DNA of 8,124 nucleotides, from the NCBI GenBank assembly GCA_012032855.1, contig JAAUQA010000129.1, positions 1 to 8,124 on the forward strand, written 5' to 3'. Shown one piece after another: positions 1 to 5,357 of the stretch; the stretch's first letter is position 1; each line of letters opens with the position of its first letter. Made by a program: the position numbers and the translations under genes. The stretch comes from Candidatus Competibacteraceae bacterium (GTDB taxonomy: Bacteria > Pseudomonadota > Gammaproteobacteria > Competibacterales > Competibacteraceae). The notes under the pieces are model-generated. The model searched no databases. It worked only from the letters and a program-made list of their open reading frames with translations, and was not told the DNA's origin.

Positions 1-715
1 TCGGAGCGCACGTAACCTCGACCACTGGCGTCGAAAGCCTTACAACGGCCCTCTGGAGAGAGCATGGACGCTTGGGAAAATCCCACAAACGGGAACGGGC
101 TTAACAATATATTTACACCGCCACAGACAGCCAGTTCGGCGGCGCCTGAACGCAGACTTTGACAAGCCTGATGCAGCGCCACCAAAGAGGAGGAACAGGC
201 GGTGTCGATCGCCATGCTCGGGCCGCGCAAATCGAATAGATAGGATAAGCGATTGGCCGCGACGCTTAGGGTGCTCCCCGTCATGAAATAAGCGTTTGCC
301 GTGGCCGGATCGTCGAAGTGGTCGTTCGCGAAATCCGTACTGGATATACCCACGAAAACGCCGGTCTCGGAACCTTTGAGCTGGGAAGGAACTAGGCCGG
401 CATCTTCGAAGGCTTCCCAAGTCATTTCCAACAACAGGCGTTGTTGAGGGTCGATTTGCCCTGCTTCTCGCGGAGAGATACCGAAAAAATTCGCATCGAA
501 TGACCAGATGTCGTTCAGTTGTCCCGCCGCTTTTGTATAGGCTTTGCCGGGCATGCCGGTACGGGGATGAAAAAACGATCAAGGTTCCACCGTTCGGGCT
601 GTAATTCCGTGACCGCATCACGTCCCTCTATCAGGAGTTGCCAGAACGTTTCTGGTGAGTTGGCCCCGCCGGGAAACCTTAGTCCGAGACCAATTATGGC
701 GATAGGATCACTCAT
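1..715 (-). pseudogene. Type I polyketide synthase, N-terminal ketosynthase domain, frameshifted and cut by window edge
   Basis: This is the first ~238 residues of a beta-ketoacyl synthase (KS) domain, which condenses acyl chains in polyketide synthesis. The start ATG (713-715) opens MSDPIAIIGLGLRFPGG, the usual N-terminus of a type I KS, with no loading or docking domain before it. After about residue 49 (PERWNLDRFF) the frame is lost at a run of six T on the coding strand (570-575). From base 569 the other frame continues without a stop to the left edge: HPRTGMPGKAY, then FFGISPREAGQIDPQQR, WEAFEDAGL, TGVFVGISS, the active-site motif DTACSSS (Cys codon 195-197, about residue 174) and KAFDASGRGYVRSE. 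The two KS catalytic histidines would lie beyond the edge. One missing T, or a -1 ribosomal slip on T TTT TTC, restores the protein exactly. The KS family is certain. The product is unknown, and whether the gene is truly broken is open. Confidence 0.88.
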
Positions 716-795
716 ACCGACGCGCCTTCGCGCACAACAGGCTGAGTATGGGTTATCGGTTGGAAATTGATTTGCTTTGACGTTTTTGTTTTCAT
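712..795 (-). CDS. Possible 27-residue ORF overlapping the polyketide synthase start
   Basis: A short frame starts at ATG (793-795) and reads MKTKTSKQINF...VVREGASV. It ends at a TGA (712-714) that shares ATGA with the polyketide synthase start codon, the arrangement of translationally coupled genes. No good ribosome binding site precedes it and no family is recognised. It is hydrophilic, with no signal peptide or membrane segment. It could be a leader peptide, a remnant of a longer upstream gene, or chance; upstream the frame closes at a stop within about 16 codons. Low confidence that it is translated. Confidence 0.2.
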   Translation of the reverse strand: MKTKTSKQINFQPITHTQPVVREGASV

Positions 796-820
796 TGATC
801 GGTGAAGTGCCTGCGTACTA

Positions 821-848
821 ACTATTTTTCTTCGTTACGTAATTGCAA
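821..848 (-). promoter_or_regulatory. Weak candidate sigma70 promoter for the polyketide synthase gene
   Basis: On the minus strand TTGCAA (843-848) and AATAGT (821-826) are separated by 16 bases. Each matches 4 of 6 consensus bases. It lies about 105 bases upstream of the polyketide synthase ATG and just upstream of the short ORF at 795. Such a weak match is common by chance. Confidence 0.2.
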
Positions 849-970
849 AGGGGCTTGCCGGCTGATCGCAGATTCGGGGCGAACCGTGCGGGTATAGTTG
901 CGGTGGAAAGTTCCTGGGGGAAATCTTAAAAAAACTTAGCAAAATACATGCCTTTAAATTGCTCTGTGCC

Positions 971-1010
971 AGGGCGAGCGCATATGATTTATTGAATATA
1001 TGCTCGCCCT
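971..1010. repeat. Inverted repeat with 9-bp perfect arms (possible terminator)
   Basis: AGGGCGAGC (971-979) is the exact reverse complement of GCTCGCCCT (1002-1010). The pairing can extend inward through ATAT on both sides if two bases bulge on the left arm. It lies 59 bases beyond the yhhQ stop codon, so it could form a 3' stem-loop on that transcript. No run of T follows on either strand, so it is not a classic intrinsic terminator. A protein-binding site or a 3'-end stabilising hairpin is equally possible. Confidence 0.55.
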
Positions 1011-1068
1011 AGACTGATTCTAAGCAGAATTCGGGCCAGTGAAATCAGGTTATCGGTAGAAGCGTTGA

Positions 1069-1759
1069 TTAACCCCGTACTCGCAGAGGATTGAAATCGA
1101 TTTCCCGGTCGTAAACTTCGACGCCCTCCTGACGTTTAAGATAACGGACGACACCGTAAGTCATGGGCGTAGCCAACGCCTCATAGGCCGATTTGACCAA
1201 CCACTGCACCATAATGGCTGACAAAAGCACCTCTAGCGGCATAACCCCTGCGAAAGCAACCGTTATGAACACCGTTGAATCCAACAATTGCCCGATCACG
1301 GTAGAGCCGATAGTGCGGGTCCACAACCACCGTCCCTGGGTCAGGATTTTTAACTTGGCCAAGACAAAGGCATTGGTGAATTCGCCCAGTAGGTAAGCCA
1401 GGAACGAAGCTGCCAATAACCGCGGGGTATAACCCAAAATCCGCTCGAATGCGGCCTGTCCATCCCCAAAAACCAGCCGGTGGCAATACTTGAGCCAGCC
1501 AAATGGCCATCACCGCCAGCAGATTGCAAGCGAAACCCAGCCAAATCACCTGACGGGCGCGACGATAACCGTAGACTTCGGTCAGTACGTCCCCCAAGAT
1601 GTAGCTGATCGGAAAAATCAAAGTGCCAGCGGGCAGGATCCAGCCACCCACATCAATCAGCTTGACGGCAATAATATTGGCAATGAGTAGTGTGGTTACG
1701 AAACCCGCCACCACAATAACGAAAGCGGTGGAGTGAGTTGATGGGTTGGAGTGATTCAT
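1069..1759 (-). pseudogene. yhhQ: YhhQ-family queuosine precursor transporter, frameshifted
   Basis: This is an inner-membrane protein of the Vut_1/YhhQ family (PF02592), which imports queuosine precursors (preQ0/preQ1) for tRNA modification. The N-terminal part has hydrophobic segments at about residues 12-33 and 71-92 and the family stretch AGTLIFPISYILGDVLTEVYGYRRAR (written here in family context, residues 44-69). The reading continues to LPPAGFW (residue 98) and then shifts at the T5/G4 run (1464-1472). The rest is in another frame: DGQAAFERILGYTPR, LLGEFTNAFVLAKLK, IGSTVIGQLLDS, ending YDREIDFNPLRVRG and TAA. Removing one G gives FWDGQAAFER and a 229-residue protein, a normal length for the family. 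The left-over first frame runs on to about 1181 without family similarity. The start ATG (1757-1759) has only a weak ribosome binding site. The gene diverges from the GST gene. It may be intact in the organism if the extra base is an error. Confidence 0.87.
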
Positions 1760-1890
1760 TGAGTAACAATTGTGTTGGACGATGACGAAGTGAGGCAGAG
1801 TAGCAGATTATTAGGCGCTCAAACCAGTGCCGGGTTTCTGTGTCACATCTGCCGCACTTAATAAAACCGGACATAACGGGGTTTTCAAGC

Positions 1891-2508
1891 ATGATTGAGG
1901 TATTTGGTTTTCCTAATACGCGCGCCAGCCGAGTGTTATGGGCTTTGGAAGAGATCGGTACGGATTACGACTATGTCAAAGTCGATCTGATGCGCGGCGA
2001 AGGTCGCAAACCGCCCTACATTGGCCTCAACCCCGGCGGTAAAGTACCGACCTTGGTTGAGGGCGATTTGGTGCTATCCGAATCGGCGGCGATTTGCACC
2101 TACCTGGGCGATCGATTTCCCGACTCCGGTTTGGTGCCAGCCGTGGGTACCGCGGAACGGGCAATATATAACAAATGGTGTTTTTTCGTGATCGGCGAGT
2201 TGGAACAGCCACTCTGGACTATCGCCAAGCACCGTTTTGCGTTACCTGAGAAACGGCGGGTGCCGGCGATTATGGACACCGCGCTGTGGGAATTCGAAGT
2301 AGCCGCGAAGGTGCTGCATACGGGCCTGGGTGAACGTGAATATCTGGTCGGAGAAGGCTTTACGGTGGCTGATATTCTCGTTGCCCACACCCTCAGTTGG
2401 GCGCAGGCGTTCAATGTGCCGCTCGACCCGGAAAATCTTCAGACTTATGCGCAACGAATGCTGGGGCGGCCCGCGCTAGCGCGCGTCAGGGAACGGGAGC
2501 AGCGTTAG
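1891..2508 (+). CDS. Glutathione S-transferase family protein
   Basis: This is a soluble 205-residue protein with the two-domain GST layout. Residues 1-75 are the thioredoxin-like glutathione-binding domain: MIEVFGFPNTRASRVLWALE, the cis-proline motif VPTL (52-55) and the gamma-glutamyl-binding ESAA (64-67). Residues 88-200 are helical, with the folding N-cap motif FTVAD (157-161). No Cys stands near residue 10, so it is not a typical beta-class enzyme; Thr10 or Ser13 sits in the catalytic region. The ATG at 1891 was chosen because the family domain begins directly there. An in-frame ATG at 1840 would add 17 unconserved residues. The substrate cannot be told; detoxification or stress roles are usual. 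The stop overlaps the stop of the convergent pcm gene by four bases. Confidence 0.88.
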   Translation: MIEVFGFPNTRASRVLWALEEIGTDYDYVKVDLMRGEGRKPPYIGLNPGGKVPTLVEGDLVLSESAAICTYLGDRFPDSGLVPAVGTAERAIYNKWCFFVIGELEQPLWTIAKHRFALPEKRRVPAIMDTALWEFEVAAKVLHTGLGEREYLVGEGFTVADILVAHTLSWAQAFNVPLDPENLQTYAQRMLGRPALARVREREQR

Positions 2509-3179
2509 TGCACGGTGATCAGTGGCGTGAACCGGACATCCAGAATCTCCTGAGTGCTGATAGAGCCTCCCAAATCTTTTTCCACCCGGATCAGTTGTTG
2601 TGCATCCTGTAATCCTGCAGGAATCACCATCTTCCCCTCGGGTTTCAGCTGATTGAGTAAAGCCACCGGGATTAGTTCCGGTGCCGCTGTAACGATAATT
2701 TTGTCGAACGGCGCATATGCCGACCACCCTGCGGAGCCATCGCCAATTTTGAAGTCGATATTGTTGAAGCCGAGCTTTTCCAACCGGTATTCCGCTTCAC
2801 GCGCCAATTCCTCAACGATCTCAACGCTGAAAATCTGCTCGGCTAGCTGGGATAACACCGCTGACTGATAACCTAAGCCGGTGCCGATCTCAAGAATCCG
2901 ATCATCGGATTGCACTTCCAACAAATCGGTCATCAACGCGACTATAAACGGTTGCGAGATGGTTTTGCCAAAGCCGATGGGAAGCGGTTGATCCAAATAA
3001 GCAAAGGCTTTCAAGGGTTCGGGCACGAATTCATGACGAGGCACGGCGCCCATAACACGCATAACCCGTTCATCCAGGGACGTTTTGCCGATCCGGTCAC
3101 CGACAGCATGGGTGTGCAACGCGATCAGCTCCACCATTTCACGTCTTGCCGTGGCAAACTGGGCTTCTGTATGAGTCAT
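2505..3179 (-). CDS. pcm: Protein-L-isoaspartate O-methyltransferase
   Basis: This cytoplasmic repair enzyme uses S-adenosylmethionine to methylate L-isoaspartyl residues in aged proteins, starting their return to normal aspartate. The 224-residue protein shows VPRHEFVPE (46-54), the family signature GKTISQPFIVALMTD (71-85), SAM motif I LEIGTGLGYQ (96-105), the acidic end of the next strand SVEIVEELA (118-126), GDGSAGW (146-152) and IIVTAAPELIPVALLNQLKPEG. The longer N-terminal helix (residues 1-45, containing TSLDERVMRVM) matches a Pcm subfamily with a longer leader than the E. coli form. The ATG at 3177-3179 has a poor Shine-Dalgarno, but a good sigma70-like promoter lies 43-71 bases upstream. 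Convergent with the GST gene and divergent from the hydrolase gene. Confidence 0.95.
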   Translation of the reverse strand: MTHTEAQFATARREMVELIALHTHAVGDRIGKTSLDERVMRVMGAVPRHEFVPEPLKAFAYLDQPLPIGFGKTISQPFIVALMTDLLEVQSDDRILEIGTGLGYQSAVLSQLAEQIFSVEIVEELAREAEYRLEKLGFNNIDFKIGDGSAGWSAYAPFDKIIVTAAPELIPVALLNQLKPEGKMVIPAGLQDAQQLIRVEKDLGGSISTQEILDVRFTPLITVH

Positions 3180-3221
3180 CTGAGGGCAGGCTCTTGTGGA
3201 CAGCTAACGCGACATCTGTTG

Positions 3222-3250
3222 AGTATAGAAAATTTCCCTGTCCTGGTGAA
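3222..3250 (-). promoter_or_regulatory. Candidate sigma70 promoter for pcm
   Basis: On the minus strand TTCACC (3245-3250) stands 17 bases before TATACT (3222-3227), matching 4 of 6 and 5 of 6 consensus positions. Transcription would start near 3215 and give a short leader of about 35 bases before the pcm ATG at 3179. Position and spacing are right; it is not experimentally shown. Confidence 0.5.
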
Positions 3251-3290
3251 ACCCCTTTCTACAGGCTTTGCATAACGCGGCACTGCGACC

Positions 3291-3310
3291 GCTTTGTTAC
3301 CCTACAAAGC
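3291..3310 (+). repeat. Perfect 7-bp inverted repeat upstream of the hydrolase gene
   Basis: GCTTTGT (3291-3297) and ACAAAGC (3304-3310) are exact complements around the 6-base loop TACCCT. The hairpin would end 36 bases before the hydrolase ATG, so it could lie in the 5' leader or serve as an operator in the divergent pcm/hydrolase promoter region. No T run follows, so it is not a terminator. Confidence 0.4.
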
Positions 3311-3346
3311 CGGGAGGTTGCGGCTTGATCTGAACGAGGAAAAGAC

Positions 3347-4315
3347 ATGTTGGCTAGGTTACTGCTCAAAGGATTGGCCATTGAGGTACTGCTTTACGGA
3401 ATCGGTGGATGGCTATTGTGGCGCTATGCTGGGTACTCGCCCGGCTTTCTCATTGGGCTTGCCGTCGTTACGCTGCTTGGCATACGGCTGGTTAGTGTCG
3501 GCATACTGTGCGCTATCGGTTGGATTTATCGCGCTGAACGGCCTGTCGAACGGCGCATCGACCTTTGGCAATCCGTGCGGCTGTTCGGTACCGAGTGGTT
3601 GTCGATGCTGGCGCTTTATCTGTTTTTCCAACCTTTGGAGCCGTGGTTGACGCGCCCTGGCCGTCACTCGGCTGGCCATTCAACCGCAACGCCCATACTG
3701 CTAATTCATGGTTATACCTGTAATGCGGGTTTTTGGTGGGTACTGGAACGCTTTCTCCGCAAACGAAAGCTAAATAACCTGTTCACCATAACCTTGGAAC
3801 CGGTGTTCGGCGATATTGATGACTATGCCCGGCAGGTCGCCGATCGAGTGGAGAGCCTGTGCAGTGCGACCGGAGCCGAACAAGTGATTCTGGTGGGCCA
3901 CAGCATGGGGGGACTGGTGGCACGTGCTTATCTGCACCGATATGGCGAACGCAATCGAGTTGCCGGGATAATAAGCTTAGGATCGCCTCATCATGGCTCT
4001 CTACACGCCCGTTTTGCGCTGGTTCAAGCGCGCAATGTTGAGCAAATGTCACCGAATAATGCCTGGTTAGCCGAGTTGAATGCGGATGAGGATCGGAACG
4101 CTCCGGTACCAATGGTGTCGATTTACAGCGATCACGATGATCTAGTCACTCCGCAAACCAGTGCTCGTTTGCGGTATAACAACAGCAAGAATATCTCCGT
4201 TATGGGTGTGGGGCACCTGGCAATGGCTTTTGAGCCCTCCTTTCATACCGTGGTTTTTGAACAACTGAGCGAGGTGTTAAACAAAACGAATGAATTGCCT
4301 GCAGCTCAGTACTGA
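3347..4315 (+). CDS. Membrane-anchored alpha/beta hydrolase (lipase-like)
   Basis: This 322-residue protein is predicted to sit in the inner membrane by its N-terminus. Hydrophobic segments lie at about residues 4-25 and 33-60, with a possible third at 82-95. They are followed by an alpha/beta-hydrolase domain. The domain opens with ILLIHGYTCNAGFWW (117-131), whose HGY supplies the oxyanion hole. The nucleophile elbow is GHSMGG with Ser186, then SLGSPHHGS (210-218). The acid is probably in YSDHDDLVTP (Asp264 or Asp265), and the histidine is His290 in VGHLAMAF. The GHSMGG/GSPHHG pair is typical of triacylglycerol lipases and PGAP1-like esterases. Start choice is firm: GAGGA lies 8 bases before the ATG. 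No secretion signal or lid domain is evident. The natural substrate (lipid, ester or polymer) cannot be inferred from the neighbours. The gene stands alone between pcm and the transglycosylase. Confidence 0.88.
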   Translation: MLARLLLKGLAIEVLLYGIGGWLLWRYAGYSPGFLIGLAVVTLLGIRLVSVGILCAIGWIYRAERPVERRIDLWQSVRLFGTEWLSMLALYLFFQPLEPWLTRPGRHSAGHSTATPILLIHGYTCNAGFWWVLERFLRKRKLNNLFTITLEPVFGDIDDYARQVADRVESLCSATGAEQVILVGHSMGGLVARAYLHRYGERNRVAGIISLGSPHHGSLHARFALVQARNVEQMSPNNAWLAELNADEDRNAPVPMVSIYSDHDDLVTPQTSARLRYNNSKNISVMGVGHLAMAFEPSFHTVVFEQLSEVLNKTNELPAAQY

Positions 4316-4330
4316 TTCGGCTACAGACAC

Positions 4331-4349
4331 ATGAGAATCATTTGCCATT
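4331..4349 (+). promoter_or_regulatory. Fur-box-like operator
   Basis: ATGAGAATCATTTGCCATT resembles the Fur consensus. Aligned to the classic 19-base box it matches about 12 of 19 positions, with the core ATGAGAATCATTTGC as often found upstream of iron-uptake genes in gammaproteobacteria. It lies 9 bases before the -10 hexamer at 4359-4364, where bound Fur would cover the promoter. The motif is a visual match only. Confidence 0.42.
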
Positions 4350-4355
4350 GAGGTG

Positions 4356-4364
4356 TGTTACAAT
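4356..4364 (+). promoter_or_regulatory. Candidate extended -10 promoter
   Basis: TGTTACAAT is an extended -10 element (TG, one base, then TACAAT, 5 of 6 matches). TTGCCA upstream (4342-4347) is too close to be the -35, but extended -10 promoters can do without one. Transcription would start near 4371 and run rightward toward the lytic transglycosylase gene, giving a leader of about 275 bases unless it ends earlier. Confidence 0.4.
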
Positions 4365-4424
4365 TTTTTACAGGCCAAGTCGCTGATTTATATCTTGCTG
4401 AATATTAATGAATTAATGGTTTTT

Positions 4425-4466
4425 GCAGCCAAGCTGCTGCGAAATAAATTGTTCGCGTTTTCAGCA
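4425..4466 (+). ncRNA. Candidate stem-loops of an untranslated RNA or long leader
   Basis: Two adjacent hairpins follow the Fur-like promoter: GCAGC (4425-4429) with GCTGC (4433-4437), and GCGAA (4439-4443) with TTCGC (4452-4456). The second is followed by GTTTTC and can be wrapped by TGCT/AGCA. The short T tract makes a weak terminator at about 4461 conceivable, which would leave a small RNA of about 90 bases. No similarity to the RyhB core was seen. This is speculation from fold and position only. Confidence 0.18.
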
Positions 4467-4634
4467 TTAAAGTTGCGCTTGATCAAAGAACTCCGATAAA
4501 CTGCGGATTATGTTGCTATGCAAAATTTCAATGTTTTCAATAAACGCGGGCTTTCGAAAGTCGAGTGTCCGGACCGGTGAACAGACAAAATTTGGAGACC
4601 CCAAATTGTTCGAACCAATCGGTGTTCTTTGTAG

Positions 4635-4640
4635 TGGAGG
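4635..4640 (+). promoter_or_regulatory. Ribosome binding site that sets the transglycosylase start
   Basis: TGGAGG lies 6 bases before the ATG at 4647-4649. The alternative in-frame TTG at 4641 would touch this site directly and cannot be served by it, so ATG 4647 is the start. Confidence 0.8.
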
Positions 4641-4646
4641 TTGCTA

Positions 4647-5357
4647 ATGCCAATCAGTAAGCCCTTGCCCGGCAGTTTCGGTAAGTTAGTCAAAGTAGGG
4701 TTTCTCTCGGTCTGTATCGCCACCCCCATGGCCACTTGCCTGGCTGAATCGTATTCCTCTACCCAAAACGGATCTTTTGAACTGGCTGCTGTTAAGGGCG
4801 CTCGCTCTCACCAAATGAGACAGCGCAACTTGTCAAGACACATTCAGAAAATCTACCGGGTGAATCCACGTAAAGCAGATACTATCGTCAACGCTGCATT
4901 TGACAGTGGTGCACGGTATAACGTGACACCGGAGTTGATTCTGGCGATTATCGCGGTGGAATCTACCTTCCGGGCACGAGCGGTCGGACCCAAGGGTTCG
5001 CGGGGGTTGATGCAGGTGTTACCGCGTGCGCATCCACGCAAAATTCGAGAAATCGGCGGGGCGCATGCGCTCTTTGACCCGAATAAGAATATTCGCACCG
5101 GTGCCAGAATCCTGTCGGATTATTTGCGCAAAAGTGGCGGTAATTTGCGCAACGGCTTGTTACGTTACAACGGGAGTTACGGCACCCGTTCGCGTTATGC
5201 CGATAAGGTATTGCGTGTTTACTCCCGCTTGAGGAAGATCAACCGGGGTACCCAGACCAGCATGAGATCGGTGCCGGTCACGACCGACTCCTCCTCGCTC
5301 ATCGCTCTAGCATCCGCCACATCGGTTGTAAATCCAAATGGGTCTCAATCATATTAG
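4647..5357 (+). CDS. Secreted lytic transglycosylase (SLT domain)
   Basis: This 236-residue exported protein is predicted to cleave the MurNAc-GlcNAc bond of peptidoglycan in the periplasm, leaving 1,6-anhydro ends. The N-terminus is a signal peptide: lysines at 5, 13 and 16, a hydrophobic core [13 protein letters not shown], and a likely cut after CLA (residue 33). The Cys at 31 does not sit in a good lipobox. The SLT domain (about residues 85-195) shows the catalytic Glu105 in AVESTFRA, then [13 protein letters not shown] (114-126), [14 protein letters not shown] (143-156), LLRYNGS (171-177) and YADKVLRVY (184-192). The 40-residue tail is rich in Ser and Thr and unconserved. Compact size and no LysM or ABC-binding domain fit a small family 1-type transglycosylase. 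The last 59 bases of the gene lie antisense to the end of cobQ. Confidence 0.88.
   Translation: MPISKPLPGSFGKLVKVGFLSVCIATPMATCLAESYSSTQNGSFELAAVKGARSHQMRQRNLSRHIQKIYRVNPRKADTIVNAAFDSGARYNVTPELILAIIAVESTFRARAVGPKGSRGLMQVLPRAHPRKIREIGGAHALFDPNKNIRTGARILSDYLRKSGGNLRNGLLRYNGSYGTRSRYADKVLRVYSRLRKINRGTQTSMRSVPVTTDSSSLIALASATSVVNPNGSQSY

Larger units (their letters stand above)
716..1068. other. Intergenic gap between yhhQ and the polyketide synthase gene
   Basis: These 353 bases separate two genes read leftward. I see a possible 27-codon ORF abutting the polyketide synthase start, a weak promoter at 821-848, an A/T-rich patch with seven consecutive A near 928-934, and a long inverted repeat at 971-1010. 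No substantial coding frame, RNA gene or mobile element is recognisable. The promoter of the polyketide synthase most likely lies here. Confidence 0.6.
4316..4646 (+). other. Structured intergenic region with Fur-like promoter, before the lytic transglycosylase
   Basis: These 331 bases hold no credible coding frame. In order I see a Fur-box-like sequence (4331-4349) and an extended -10 (4356-4364). Stem-loops follow: GCAGC-CAA-GCTGC (4425-4437) and GCGAA/TTCGC (4439-4456), the latter enclosed by TGCT/AGCA (4435-4438 with 4463-4466). Further right are the palindrome CTTTCGAAAG (4551-4560) and AATTTGG/CCAAATT (4589-4607). Last is the transglycosylase ribosome binding site. The left half is A/T-rich. 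It may be a long 5' leader, a small RNA gene plus a second promoter, or both. No known riboswitch family was recognised. Confidence 0.5.

Noticed and set aside
40..621. A 193-residue open frame on the minus strand overlapping the ketosynthase
   Set aside because: It has no family motifs and is Arg/Ser-rich, while the neighbouring frame carries the full ketosynthase signature including DTACSSS. It is a shadow frame.
1181..1463. Continuation of the first yhhQ frame to base 1181
   Set aside because: After the shift the translation loses all family similarity, and the true continuation is in the other frame.
1863..1885. AAAACC/GGTTTT inverted repeat before the GST start as a terminator
   Set aside because: The stem is short, the T run is only four bases, and it sits between divergent genes where no terminator is expected.
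1840..1890. Upstream ATG extending the GST protein by 17 residues
   Set aside because: The added residues are not part of the GST fold and the domain starts exactly at the ATG at 1891.
1760..1890. preQ1 riboswitch before yhhQ
   Set aside because: The leader does not show the short G/C stem and A-rich tail of a preQ1-I aptamer, and no other preQ1 class was recognised by eye.
4641..4646. TTG at 4641 as the transglycosylase start
   Set aside because: It abuts the Shine-Dalgarno, whereas the ATG at 4647 has ideal spacing.
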